Shown here: piece after piece, positions 16,278 to 26,600 of the stretch | How positions within the stretch are numbered: the first letter of the stretch is position 1 | How the letters are laid out: every line of letters starts with the position of its first letter | Assembly: GCA_900119535.1 (NCBI GenBank) | Contig: FPJT01000001.1 | Location: 100,367 to 164,366, forward strand | Origin: Ruminococcus sp. XPD3002 | GTDB lineage: Bacteria > Bacillota > Clostridia > Oscillospirales > Ruminococcaceae | DNA: 64,000 bases | Direction: 5' to 3' | Position numbers and translations under genes: made by a program | The notes under the pieces: generated by a model | The model's database searches: none | Seen by the model: the letters and a program-made list of their open reading frames with translations, nothing else | What the model was told of the DNA's origin: nothing

Positions 16278-17273
16278 ATGGAGATAGTTGATATACTCCG
16301 CAGATTCGGCATAGAAAACTGCGGCAGTATCTCAGGACTTGATAACGGACATATAAACCGTACATTTCTTGCGGAAACGCCCGAAGGCAGATATATAGTC
16401 CAGTCACTTAACAGTGAAGTGTTCTGTGTGCCCGAAGCGGTAATGGAGAATATCTCCGCTGTCTGCGGTGCATTCATGAAGCATCCTGACGAGTATGTAT
16501 CTGTTCCGCAGTTCCTGACTGTCGGCGAGGACAATTTTATCCTTTGTGATGGTGAACTGTGGAGGGTTTATCCCTTTACCTGTGAATCAGGGGAGTATTC
16601 CCGCACAGAGAAGATCTTTTGTTCCGGACGTGCCTACGGATCATTTATCCGTATAATGTCCGAAGAGAAGCCTAAGCTGAAAACAGTCTGTGAGGGCTTT
16701 CATGACATCAAAAGGTATTTCGGCAGACTTCAGGCTGCAATGGCAGCTTCTCCGATGAAGAAGATAGACAGCGGTATAATTGCACGTCTCGGCAGTATCT
16801 GTGATACACTTGACCATGTATTTCCGGCCTCTTTCAGAAAGCGGATAATACATGGTGATGCAAAAGCGGATAATGTGATATTGGGAAACAAGTGCTCTGT
16901 TATCGATCTTGATACGGTGATGTACGGATATGCGGCTATCGATTTCGGCGACCTTATCCGTTCGGTCTGTCGCGGAAGTGACTATGACTACAGTGTGGTA
17001 AGAAATGCGGTAAAGGGTTTCGCCGAGGGACTTGGAGGTATTCTTTCCCCGGATGAGACCGATTCGCTGTATTACGGTATACTTTGGGTGACAGCAGAGC
17101 TTGCCATAAGGTATCTTACGGATTATATCAGTGAGGAGCATTATTTCCGTGACAAGACTCCTTCGGAATGTCTTGTAAGGGCGAATGAGCTTATTGTACA
17201 GCTGAATAATTTCATATTGCATGGTGATGAGATAACTGAAATGATATATGCTGCCTTCAGGAAAGCGCAGTAA
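16278..17273 (+). CDS. APH-fold phosphotransferase (N-acetylhexosamine 1-kinase-like)
   Basis: A 331-residue kinase of the aminoglycoside phosphotransferase/choline kinase fold. The catalytic loop is IIHGDAKADNVIL (near 191) and the metal motif is VIDLDTVMYG (near 210). The N-terminus (SISGLDNGHINRTFLAETPEGRYIVQSLN) resembles N-acetylhexosamine 1-kinases rather than antibiotic-resistance enzymes, so sugar activation is the better guess. GGTGCAGGT before the ATG is a modest site. Confidence 0.72.
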   Translation: MEIVDILRRFGIENCGSISGLDNGHINRTFLAETPEGRYIVQSLNSEVFCVPEAVMENISAVCGAFMKHPDEYVSVPQFLTVGEDNFILCDGELWRVYPFTCESGEYSRTEKIFCSGRAYGSFIRIMSEEKPKLKTVCEGFHDIKRYFGRLQAAMAASPMKKIDSGIIARLGSICDTLDHVFPASFRKRIIHGDAKADNVILGNKCSVIDLDTVMYGYAAIDFGDLIRSVCRGSDYDYSVVRNAVKGFAEGLGGILSPDETDSLYYGILWVTAELAIRYLTDYISEEHYFRDKTPSECLVRANELIVQLNNFILHGDEITEMIYAAFRKAQ

Positions 17274-17278
17274 ATAAT

Positions 17279-17323
17279 AAGCCATAAAGGAGAGTGATTC
17301 TTCTTTATGGCTTAAATTTTTTT
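17279..17323 (+). terminator. Terminator after the APH-fold kinase
   Basis: AAGCCATAAAG...CTTTATGGCTT stem followed by AAATTTTTTT. Confidence 0.8.
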
Positions 17324-17385
17324 GTAACGTAGTATTTCACCAATTTTGGATTCTAAATGGGTTTCACATCTTTAGCGGAGTCCGG

Positions 17386-17430
17386 AGGCAGTAACCGCCA
17401 AAAGGCGGTTACTGAGTACACATTAGTTAT
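17386..17430. repeat. Interspersed hairpin repeat, copy C2
   Basis: CAGTAACCGCC-aaaa-GGCGGTTACTG (17389-17414), then AGTACACATTAGTTAT running into the purL stop. Same layout as copy C1 near 10094. Here it probably serves as the 3' hairpin of the purL transcript. Confidence 0.55.
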
Positions 17431-20400
17431 TATTTGAAGTAAGCTACGCCGCTCTCAAAGATCTTCTGATCCTTGTTTCCTTCAACGTTCTTGCAGATGT
17501 AGCTTCCCTTACGCTCTGAGTGTCCCATTTTACCGAGAACTCGTCCGTCAGGAGAAGTTATACCCTCAATAGCCTCAATAGAGGTGTTCGGATTGTAACG
17601 GATATCCATTGTCGGATTGCCGTCAAGATCAACGTACTGTGTTGCGATCTGACCGTTGTTTGCAAGACGCTGGATAAGGCTCAGAGGAGCTACGAAACGT
17701 CCCTCGCCGTGTGAGATCGGAACTGTGTGGATGTCGCCTACGTTAGTACCGTAGAGCCATGGGCTCTTGTTTGATGCGATACGTGTGTTTACCATCATGG
17801 ACTGGTGACGCGCAATGGTATTGAATGTAAGTGTAGGTGACTCGTCAGTCATGTCAACTATCTCGCCGTATGGTACAAGACCGAGCTTGATAAGTGCCTG
17901 GAAGCCGTTGCAGATACCGAGCATAAGACCGTCACGGTTCTTAAGGAGATCGTGAACAGCGTCCTTTATCTTAGGATTGCGGAAGAATGCTGTGATGAAC
18001 TTACCGCTTCCCTCGGGCTCGTCACCGCCGCTGAATCCGCCGGGGATCATGATTATCTGTGATTCCTTTATTGCCTTCTCGAAGTAGTTTACAGAGTCCT
18101 CAAGGTCAGCTGCGGAAATATTCTTGATAACGACTGTCTCGGCAGTTGCGCCTGCCTTCTCGAAAGCTCTTGCTGTATCGTATTCGCAGTTAGTTCCGGG
18201 GAATACAGGGATGAGTACTCTTGGCTTAGCGAATTTCTCGGAAGAAGTTATCTTCTCTGTAACAGGCGAAGAGAATGTAGCAGGAGTTGAGTCTGTAGTT
18301 CTTATGCGGCATGGGAATACAGGTTCGAGCTTGCCTTCCCATACTCTCTGAAGTGCATCGAGGTTAACTGTGTAATCGTATGTGAATATCTTGTAATCCT
18401 TGATAGTCTTACCGATGACCTTCTCATCGTCGGAAGCTTCACCTGTGAGCTCGATGATGAAAGCACCGTAGCAAGGCTTGAAGAGCTGTTCTGCTGTAAG
18501 TCTTGAAGTGAACTCGAAGCCGACCTTGTTACCGAAGCACATCTTAGCGATACCTTCTGCTGCACCGCCGTAGCCGAGAGTCCATACAGCATTTGCACGG
18601 CCTGCGGAGATTATCTCCTCAACCTTGTCAAAGCATGCCTTTATGCTGGAGAATACAGGGAGACCGTCCTTGTCGTATTCGGGAGCGATGTAGATAACGT
18701 TGTCGCCCCAGCGCTTGAATTCGGTTGATACTACCTTATCAGCCTTAGCTGTTGATACTGCAAAGGAAACGAGTGTAGGAGGAACATCTATGTTCTCGAA
18801 TGTACCTGACATAGAGTCCTTACCGCCGATAGAGCCGCATCCCATTTCGAGCTGTGCCTTGAATGCACCGAGAAGTGCTGCAAGAGGCTTGCCCCAGCGC
18901 TTGGGATCGTTCTGAGTTCTCTCGAAGTATTCCTGGAATGTGAGCCAGCATTTCTTATATGTACCGCCTGCTGCAACTACCTTTGCGATAGACTCAACAA
19001 CAGCGAGCATTGCGCCGTGGTAAGGGCTCTTCTCGGAAATATCAGGGTTGTAACCCCAACCCATGAGTGAGCAGGTATTTGTTTCGCCTTCGAGGACAGG
19101 TATCTTGGCTGCCATAGCCTGTGAAGGAGACATCTGGTAAACGCCGCCGAAAGGCATGAGAACTGTGCCTGCGCCGATAGTCGAGTCGAACTTCTCGATG
19201 AGTCCCTTCTGTGAGCATACATTCAGGCTGCCCATGAGCTCTGTCCATGATTCAGCGCTGTCAGCCTTGTCGTTGTAAGAGTACATCTCAGGCTGCTCAA
19301 CAGTGATATCTGTGAACTTTGGAGCACCGTTTGAGTTGAGGAACTCACGTGAGAGGTCAACGATAGTATTGCCGTTCCAGTTCATTTTCAGTCTTGGTTC
19401 AGCAACAACGTCAGCTACAACAGTAGCTTCGAGGTTTTCCTTCTTTGCTTCTGCAAGGAATTTATCAAGATCCTCGGGAGCGATGACTACAGCCATTCTC
19501 TCCTGGGATTCGGAAATAGCTATCTCAGTACCGTCGAGACCGTCGTACTTCTTTGGTACTGCGTTGAGGTTGATGATAAGACCGTCAGTCAGCTCGCCGA
19601 TAGCAACTGAAACGCCGCCTGCACCGAAGTCGTTGCAGCGCTTTATCATCTTTGTAACATCAGGATTGCGGAAGAGTCTCTGGAGCTTTCTCTCCTCGGG
19701 CGGATTACCCTTCTGTACCTCTGCACCGCATGATTCCAGTGATTCAAGTGTATGTGACTTTGATGAACCTGTAGCACCGCCGCAGCCGTCACGTCCTGTT
19801 TTACCGCCGAGGAGTATAACGATATCTCCCGGAACAGGTCTTTCACGGCGGATGTTCTCAGCAGGAGCAGCACCGAGTACAGCACCAATCTCCATACGCT
19901 TTGCAACATAGCCCGGGTGGTAGACCTCAGCAACATGGCCTGTAGCAAGACCTATCTGGTTACCGTATGAGCTGTAGCCGTTTGCAGCGCCGACAGTTAT
20001 CTTTCTCTGGGGGAGCTTACCTGTGATAGTGTCCTCAACGGGAACGAGAGGATTAGCTGCACCTGTGACACGCATAGCCTGATATACGTATGAACGTCCT
20101 GAAAGCGGATCACGGATAGCGCCGCCGAGACATGTAGCAGCACCGCCGAAAGGTTCGATCTCAGTCGGGTGGTTATGAGTTTCGTTCTTGAACATGAGTA
20201 TCCAGTCTTCGAGCTTGCCGTCGATATCAACCTTGATCTTTACGGAACATGCATTGATCTCTTCACTCTCGTCAAGGTCGGGGAGAAGTCCGTCAGCCTT
20301 GAGCTTCTTTGCCGCAACTGTAGCAAGATCCATGAGAGTTACAGGACGGTCATTTCTGCCAAGCTCCTCGCGGACGTTTATGTAAAGCTCGAAAGCTTCT

Positions 20401-21134
20401 CTTATATAAGGTGTATCTATATTTACGTGCTCTACATTTGTAAGGAATGTAGTGTGACGGCAGTGATCCGACCAGTATGTATCGATCATGCGTATTTCAG
20501 TGATAGTGGGATCGCGGCGCTCTTTTGTACGGAAGTAGTCCTGGCAGAACTTTATGTCGTCGTAATCCATAGCAAGACCGAGCTTGTCAACGAGTGCGTG
20601 AAGTCCCTGCTCATCCAGTGAAGTGAAGCCTGTGAGAGTATCAACTGTAGTAGGGATATCGTACTTTGTATCAAGTGTCTCGAACTTTTCAAGTGAAGCT
20701 TCACGGCTCTCAACAGGGTTTATTATGTAAGCCTTAAGGCGGTCGATGTCAGCATCGCTGAGGCTTCCGCTCACAATATATATCCTTGCGTTTCTTACAC
20801 GGCAGCGCTCGCCCTGGCGGAGTATCTGTATACACTGCTCACAGCTGTCTGCACGCTGATCGAACTGACCGGGGAGATATTCAACTGCAAATACGTGCTC
20901 GTCATCACGGAGCTTAGGAAGCTCGTCGTAAACAACGTCAACAGCAGGCTCTGAGAAGACTGTGCTTATAGCAGCCTTGAAATCTTCTTCGCTGAGCTTA
21001 TCTGCATCGTAGCGGTTGAGTATCCTGACGTTCTTAAGGTCAAGACGAAGTGCTGTCCTGACATCGCTCAGGACTGACTGTGCTTCAACTGCAAATTCAG
21101 GTTTCTTTTCAACATAAATTCTGAATACGGACAT
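17430..21134 (-). CDS. purL: Phosphoribosylformylglycinamidine synthase, single-chain
   Basis: 1234 residues; converts FGAR, glutamine and ATP to FGAM in purine synthesis. The order is an N-terminal PurS-like region, the linker, two AIRS-type ATP domains (YWSDHCRHTTF; FKNETHNHPTEIEPFGGAATCLGG; GGKTGRDGCGGATGSS) and a C-terminal glutamine amidotransferase (PGGFSGGDEPEGSG; nucleophile Cys in LGICNGFQAL; His in ISHGEGRF). This is the long clostridial form rather than separate PurS/L/Q. It starts 33 bases after mtaB on the same strand, with AGGAGAACAG before the ATG. Confidence 0.97.
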   Translation of the reverse strand: MSVFRIYVEKKPEFAVEAQSVLSDVRTALRLDLKNVRILNRYDADKLSEEDFKAAISTVFSEPAVDVVYDELPKLRDDEHVFAVEYLPGQFDQRADSCEQCIQILRQGERCRVRNARIYIVSGSLSDADIDRLKAYIINPVESREASLEKFETLDTKYDIPTTVDTLTGFTSLDEQGLHALVDKLGLAMDYDDIKFCQDYFRTKERRDPTITEIRMIDTYWSDHCRHTTFLTNVEHVNIDTPYIREAFELYINVREELGRNDRPVTLMDLATVAAKKLKADGLLPDLDESEEINACSVKIKVDIDGKLEDWILMFKNETHNHPTEIEPFGGAATCLGGAIRDPLSGRSYVYQAMRVTGAANPLVPVEDTITGKLPQRKITVGAANGYSSYGNQIGLATGHVAEVYHPGYVAKRMEIGAVLGAAPAENIRRERPVPGDIVILLGGKTGRDGCGGATGSSKSHTLESLESCGAEVQKGNPPEERKLQRLFRNPDVTKMIKRCNDFGAGGVSVAIGELTDGLIINLNAVPKKYDGLDGTEIAISESQERMAVVIAPEDLDKFLAEAKKENLEATVVADVVAEPRLKMNWNGNTIVDLSREFLNSNGAPKFTDITVEQPEMYSYNDKADSAESWTELMGSLNVCSQKGLIEKFDSTIGAGTVLMPFGGVYQMSPSQAMAAKIPVLEGETNTCSLMGWGYNPDISEKSPYHGAMLAVVESIAKVVAAGGTYKKCWLTFQEYFERTQNDPKRWGKPLAALLGAFKAQLEMGCGSIGGKDSMSGTFENIDVPPTLVSFAVSTAKADKVVSTEFKRWGDNVIYIAPEYDKDGLPVFSSIKACFDKVEEIISAGRANAVWTLGYGGAAEGIAKMCFGNKVGFEFTSRLTAEQLFKPCYGAFIIELTGEASDDEKVIGKTIKDYKIFTYDYTVNLDALQRVWEGKLEPVFPCRIRTTDSTPATFSSPVTEKITSSEKFAKPRVLIPVFPGTNCEYDTARAFEKAGATAETVVIKNISAADLEDSVNYFEKAIKESQIIMIPGGFSGGDEPEGSGKFITAFFRNPKIKDAVHDLLKNRDGLMLGICNGFQALIKLGLVPYGEIVDMTDESPTLTFNTIARHQSMMVNTRIASNKSPWLYGTNVGDIHTVPISHGEGRFVAPLSLIQRLANNGQIATQYVDLDGNPTMDIRYNPNTSIEAIEGITSPDGRVLGKMGHSERKGSYICKNVEGNKDQKIFESGVAYFK

Positions 21135-21167
21135 AAATCTGTTCTCCTGTTCTCCTCGTTATGAGGT

Positions 21168-22472
21168 TCAGTGTTCTTTTATCTCTCCGATACAGTGATC
21201 GGAGCGGTTCTCTTTTATTATAACACTAAATATGTGATTACGCAAACTTTTTTCGGAATTTTTTCTGTAAATTTTTATGAGAGTGTGATCGGGAGCGCAT
21301 CCCTGATGGAATTCAGGCGAATTTTCGCGCTCGAAAAGCACTTTCACAGTTTTTCCAACCTGACGGGCAAGGTAACTGCTCTGAAGCTTTGCGGCAGCCG
21401 CTTTCATCCTGTCGGCACGTTCAGCTTTCACGGCGGAGGGGATCTGCTTCATTGAAGCCGCAGGAGTTCCCTTTCTCGGGGAGTACTGGAATACGTGTAT
21501 CTTGGCAAATCCGACCTTCTCTGCAAATCTCAGGGATTCCTCAAAGTCCTCGTCAGTCTCTTCGGGAAAGCCTACCATTATATCGGTGGTGAACGCCGCA
21601 TCGGGGAAGTGCTCCAGTATCCGGCGTGTGAGAGAATAGTACTCATCGGCGGTGTAGCGGCGGTTCATGGCTTTGAGAGTCCTGTCGCAGCCTGATTGCA
21701 GTGAAAGATGAAACTGCGGACATAGTTTCGGCTGTGCGGCGAGTCTGCGGAGGTCATCTTCAAGCAGCATTTCGGGTTCGAGAGAACCGAGACGTACACG
21801 CTCTATGCCTTCGATACTACAGCAGAGCTCAACTGCATCCGCAAGCCTGAGACCGCTTTCCATGCCGTAGAATGCAAGGTTTATGCCTACAAGTACGATC
21901 TCCTTGTGTCCCGAATCCGCAAGCATCTCCACTTCCTTTTTAAGTATATCTGGGGATTTGCTCCTGCATCGTCCGCGGGCATAGGGTATCATGCAATAGC
22001 TGCAGAAACAGTTGCAGCCGTCCTGTATCTTCACGAAAGCCCTCGTTTTGCTGAATGAACTGCGGTATTCCATAGACTCGAATGTATCGTGGTTCGTGTA
22101 GGGGACTATGTCCACGAGTCTGCCGTGTTCGGATATGAACCTGCTTACAAGCTCGGGGATCTTTTTTCGTTCATTGGTGCCTGTTATGACGTCTGCTTCG
22201 GGAATTTTTGCCTGTATATCGGGATCTGCCTGTGGCATACAGCCTGTCAGGACTATAACACTGTCAGGGTGATCCTTGCGGAGCTTCCTGACCGAATACA
22301 GCGATTTGCTGTCGCCGCTTCCTGTGACAGTGCAGGAATTGACTACTATAATGTCGCTTTCCTCTGCACTATTACATATTCCGAATCCGTTATCCTCGAA
22401 GCAGCTTTTCAGAGCTTCTGTTTCGTACTGATTGACCTTACAGCCAAATGTAATAAAATATACTTTATACAT
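21168..22472 (-). CDS. mtaB: tRNA t6A37 methylthiotransferase
   Basis: Radical SAM methylthiotransferase that makes ms2t6A at tRNA position 37. 434 residues: N-terminal UPF0004 cluster domain (TFGCKVNQYETE; SCTVTGSGDSKS; LTGCMPQADP), radical SAM core with CNCFCSYCMIPYARG, and a C-terminal extension where the TRAM domain usually lies. The start at 22472 (MYKVYFITFGC) follows AAGGAGAAAT; ten extra residues upstream have no site. The MtaB form (not MiaB or RimO) is indicated by FGCKVNQYE. Probably co-transcribed with purL. Confidence 0.92.
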   Translation of the reverse strand: MYKVYFITFGCKVNQYETEALKSCFEDNGFGICNSAEESDIIVVNSCTVTGSGDSKSLYSVRKLRKDHPDSVIVLTGCMPQADPDIQAKIPEADVITGTNERKKIPELVSRFISEHGRLVDIVPYTNHDTFESMEYRSSFSKTRAFVKIQDGCNCFCSYCMIPYARGRCRSKSPDILKKEVEMLADSGHKEIVLVGINLAFYGMESGLRLADAVELCCSIEGIERVRLGSLEPEMLLEDDLRRLAAQPKLCPQFHLSLQSGCDRTLKAMNRRYTADEYYSLTRRILEHFPDAAFTTDIMVGFPEETDEDFEESLRFAEKVGFAKIHVFQYSPRKGTPAASMKQIPSAVKAERADRMKAAAAKLQSSYLARQVGKTVKVLFERENSPEFHQGCAPDHTLIKIYRKNSEKSLRNHIFSVIIKENRSDHCIGEIKEH

Positions 22473-22610
22473 ATTTCTCCTTAATTTAAAAATTGCTATC
22501 AAAGAGTTTTAAAAGCATCCATGTAAATACTGCACAAAAAACACTGTTTGCTTTTGTGGACATTAAATACTCTCTTTTCTGAATAAATTATCAAATTCAA
22601 TGTCTCTTAT

Positions 22611-22639
22611 ATTATACTAAATTGACGAAAATATTTCAA
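22611..22639 (-). promoter_or_regulatory. Promoter for mtaB-purL
   Basis: Minus strand TTGAAA (22634-22639), 17 bases, TATAAT (22611-22616). It lies back to back with the plus-strand promoter at 22645. Confidence 0.75.
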
Positions 22640-22644
22640 GTGGC

Positions 22645-22673
22645 TTGACATTGGGTTTTTTTAGTGCTATGAT
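22645..22673 (+). promoter_or_regulatory. Promoter for the HPr-like gene
   Basis: TTGACA (22645-22650), 17 bases, TATGAT (22668-22673), about 84 bases before the start at 22757. Confidence 0.8.
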
Positions 22674-22756
22674 GTAAGTGCGGTAAGGAAAGCCGCAGAA
22701 AAAGAAATAAACGATAAAAAACCACACATCCACACGTTATGGGAGGTATGAAAACA

Positions 22757-22987
22757 ATGACAAAGACTACAGTTTCACTTCAGGCTATCAATGATGTAAA
22801 GGAATTCGTGAATATCGTAATGAAGTATGATTTCGATATCGATCTGGTTTCAGGCAGATATGCCGTAGACGCAAAGTCTATCATGGGTATTTTCAGTCTT
22901 GACCTTTCAAAGCCTATCGAGCTCAACGCTCACACAGATGACGCAGACAAATTCTTCAAGGAAATCGACAAATTCATCGTAAAGTAA
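22757..22987 (+). CDS. HPr-family protein lacking the phosphorylated histidine
   Basis: A 76-residue protein with the HPr fold pattern. Residues around the regulatory serine are conserved (AKSIMGIFSLDL, S41), but the segment that should read GLHARPA reads AINDVKEFV, so the active-site histidine (His15 of HPr) is missing. It cannot relay phosphate in the sugar PTS in the usual way; a regulatory role is more likely. The start at 22757 is chosen because the GGGAGG at 22741-22746 is too close to the ATG at 22748. Confidence 0.85.
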   Translation: MTKTTVSLQAINDVKEFVNIVMKYDFDIDLVSGRYAVDAKSIMGIFSLDLSKPIELNAHTDDADKFFKEIDKFIVK

Positions 22988-23017
22988 GATAAAGATATCA
23001 ATAAAAACACACCTGAT

Positions 23018-23051
23018 AAACGCTGTCACTTTTGGCAGCGTTTCTTTTTTT
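23018..23051 (+). terminator. Terminator after the HPr-like gene
   Basis: AAACGCTG...CAGCGTTT stem followed by CTTTTTTT. Confidence 0.85.
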
Positions 23052-23149
23052 GCCATGATTTGCCTGTATATCGCAGGGATTTGATGATATAATACCAACA
23101 GACGGTTTTCCGATGAAAACGTCAAATCCCGAAAGAAGAGGTGTTCTCA

Positions 23150-23368
23150 ATGTGGGACAAGATCGCGCTTATCCTTCTCATTGTCGGAGGGATAAACTGG
23201 GGATTGGTCGGTATTTTTGAGCTGGACCTTATTGCGTGGCTTTTCGGCGGCGCAGGCAGCCTTATCGCAAGAACTCTCTACATCCTTGTGGCGATTTCTG
23301 CTGTGTGGTGCATTTCTTTCCTTTTCCGGAAGGAAGAGTCACTGGCTTACGATTCACCGAACCGATAA
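23150..23368 (+). CDS. DUF378 family small membrane protein
   Basis: 72 residues with two membrane spans (ALILLIVGGINWGLVGIF and a second at about 33-54) and a short charged tail. The GGINWGLVG motif is the hallmark of DUF378, a family without a known role. ATG 23150 with AAGAGGTG upstream is preferred to an earlier TTC-ATG frame start. Confidence 0.85.
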   Translation: MWDKIALILLIVGGINWGLVGIFELDLIAWLFGGAGSLIARTLYILVAISAVWCISFLFRKEESLAYDSPNR

Positions 23369-23375
23369 GACAATA

Positions 23376-23404
23376 AACGCTCCCGATGATGCCGCGGGAG
23401 CGTT
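23376..23404 (+). terminator. Hairpin terminator after the DUF378 gene
   Basis: AACGCTCCCG...CGGGAGCGTT with a short T-rich stretch (ACATATTTT) after it. The rest of 23405-23583 holds no gene. Confidence 0.65.
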
Positions 23405-23583
23405 ACATATTTTGGAATGAAATCAGCAATATATGGGGAGAAGGAAGAAATTGACAGAAATACAGCATATACAAACAGTATTATTCTTGTGAGAATTTAC
23501 TAAACCAATAACTTTGCAAGTATATATTTTTTATATGAAGGTATAAATATTTTTAAAAACGCCTATAGATAGCAAAAAAAATA

Positions 23584-23612
23584 TTGACAGTAAATGTAAA
23601 TGATGTTAAAAT
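23584..23612 (+). promoter_or_regulatory. Promoter for the dockerin/TSP3 protein
   Basis: TTGACA (23584-23589), 17 bases, TAAAAT (23607-23612), 49 bases before the start. Confidence 0.75.
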
Positions 23613-23660
23613 TAACACACGCGGAATAATTTTTGGTAAATGTTTTTAGGAGGTTGAAAA

Positions 23661-26600
23661 ATGAAACTGAAAAGATTAATTGCAGCTTCGGCTGCGGCGG
23701 CGATGATGGCAAGCAATTCTGCTGTCATTACAGGCGCTTCCTTTGCAGCTGAGACCGCTGCTGAAAGCAAAGTCACCTACGGAGATGCCAATCTTGACGG
23801 AGATGTTTCTCTCGGTGATGCGCTGGCGATATTACAGTTTATAGCTAACAAGGAAAAATACCCTATGGATGAACAGGCTCAGCTCAATGCGGACTGCGTT
23901 GATCCCGGTTCGGGTATAACAGGTCTTGATGCGATCGCTGTACAGCTTATCGATGTGCAGTACATAAGCAGGGATGATCTTCCGCTGACAAGCGAGAAGC
24001 TTGAATCATTCTTCAAAAAGCCTTCAGACAGTGATACACCCGAGGAACAGGGCAATGCCACAGTTTCAGACGGTATCTACGCTTTTGGCGTGTATAACGA
24101 AGAGACAAAGTCCGTCGACATCGAATGGCTCGTGAACGAAGATGTAAAAACTGTTGAGCTCTTTGTTTCTGATGACAATAAGAAGTATGTATCCGCTGCT
24201 AAGGTTGAAGATGCAGACAGCTACAGCTATGCTCTTGAAGATATCAACGGTACAGTATACTTCAAGGTCGGCTATACTGACGACAAGGGAAATAGTTACG
24301 AATCATTCCCGTTCTTCATCACCAAGGAAGAGGATACATATATAACAGATTTCTTCGATGCTGATGAGGACGGCATTGCTGATATGTTCGAGTCCGCTTA
24401 CGGCAGCGATATTGATTCCAAGGATACTGACAAGGACGGACTTACCGATTATGAGGAAGTGTATATCACAGGTACCGATCCTGCTGTTTCCGATTCGCAC
24501 AAAAAGGGTGTTTCGGATGCAGAGGCTGACTGTGATGATGACGGCATCCCGAACAAGAAGGAAATGGAGCTTGGTACCAATCCTCTTGATAAGGATACAG
24601 ACGGCGACGGCCTTACTGACGGTGAGGAAGTTAACGATCTTAAGACTGATCCTCTTGTTAAAGATACAGATGAGGACGGACTTTCGGACTATGCAGAGCA
24701 TAAAATGGGTACTGATCCTGTTAATCCGAAATCCGTCGGAAATAAAGACGGAGATGTTTTCATTTCTCAGGCAGTAAGAGTTGATGCTCCTGTTCTCGAC
24801 TTGGTTAATACTGAAGAAAATGCATATAAGCTTGCTGTTGATATGAACGTAGTGGGATTCGCTGAGGAGAAACTTACCGTATCTAAAAGCAGATACACCG
24901 ATGTTATCGATGAAGAGGCTATTGTCGGAGACGTTATCGATGTTGTTGTTGATAAGGATGCAAAGCTCGATTCGATGAAGCTCAGATTCAATATCAAGGA
25001 TGAATACAAGGACAATAAACTCGGTACTTATGAGGGACTTGAAGGCATAAAGCGCTTTTCTGTTTTCCAGTATAACGAGGATATCCATATGTTCATCCCG
25101 CTTGATACTTATTACTCCGAGTCTGAGAACAGTGTTATCGCTTACATAGACGGTACAGGCACATACTGCATAATGGACTCTGAGATCTGGTTCGATTCAC
25201 TTGGCATCAAGCCTGAAGAAGAGGAGGATATTCCCGAAAAGTCGGAGGAAACAGGTACTGTTGAAAGTCCTGCGATGAACGGTGCGACTGATGTAAGTAT
25301 CGAAGCTCAGGATGAGAGCTCGGCTCCGACAGTAAGAAACGAGGCATTCGAGCTTGCTTTTGCTATCCAGATGTCAGGTTATAACGGTGATGAAAATTTT
25401 GAATCTCAGAAGAAGCTGATCCATGATATGGGTGCGTATCTCTTCAAGAATTACGACGGTGTTGTTATCCATCTTATTCCATATGATATTCAGACAAAGG
25501 CTATGCAGCTTAAGGAAACTTCAACCACTAACGACTTCTCTGATCTGAAATCCCTTGATGCAGCTCTTGAAAAACTTGAATATCACGCTATGTGGGGGCC
25601 GGCAAACAGACTTATTGCATACAAAAAAGTGTATGATGAGCTTTTGGCTTCTTATAGATTTGTTAATAAAATATTTGTAGTAAATCTCATGAATGCAGGA
25701 ACTCAGCCTACAAGTTTTAGAAGCGATGATTATACTGATGCTGATTATGTCTATACTTATTTTTGGGAAAATAATATGGATTTCTCAGAAATATACTATA
25801 AAGAGAAACCTGATGAAAATCTGAGTTATTACATGGAAAACGAGTATGGCGGACTGGATATTGAATTCGATCCGGATGCTAACTACAAGGCGCTTCTCAA
25901 ACGAATCGAAAATAATGTTGAAAAGTACGCTTCATATGATATAGAGACCATAAACGGCAATATCAAGGTGGTCCTCAAAGGTGCACTGGGACCGAATTCC
26001 GATAATGATACCGACGGAGACGGAGTTCTTGACTGGGAGGAGCTTGACAGAACTTATATGATAATCTATCCCGACGGTACATACGAATTCCCGACATATA
26101 CTGAACTCTTCGAGAAGGCTGATATCACTGTCGGCAAGAAGAAGGATGAAAATGACGTTCCTTACGGCCCTTACCAGTGGCATGATACTCCTTACGGACC
26201 AAAGCTTAAGGATTTCTATGATAACACAGATGTAGCTGTATGGGAATCAAATCCTACAAAGTCTGATACTGATAATGACGGAATCCGTGATGTATGTGAT
26301 AATTCTCCGTTTGAAGCTCTGGATGATCATTTCCAGGTCGTTGATGACTACACTGCCGTTAAATACAGAGATCTTCTTTCAAACGGCTATGAGAAGGTAA
26401 TACATGATTCGGAAACTTCATATCTTACAAAACCGATGACCGCTAAGATGTTTGCTGATAAAGCAAAGCTCAGGATTATGGCAGTAGGCGGAAAAACTAA
26501 ACTGTCATCACTTCTGAATGGTACAGGCTTTGTTGAAGACATTCCTTCTTTTGTTGATGTAGTCGGAAGTACACCGAATGCTTCAAAAGCGCTTAGCCAT

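Noticed and set aside
16278..17273. Aminoglycoside resistance gene
   Set aside because: The APH fold is present, but the N-terminus fits sugar kinases and there is no resistance or mobile context.
19303..19911. 202-codon forward ORF inside purL
   Set aside because: Shadow frame of purL, rich in Ser/Arg, with no start signal.
24303..25088. 261-codon reverse ORF opposite the dockerin/TSP3 gene
   Set aside because: It mirrors the acidic repeat coding on the other strand, has no start site and a hydrophobic, isoleucine-rich composition typical of antisense shadows.
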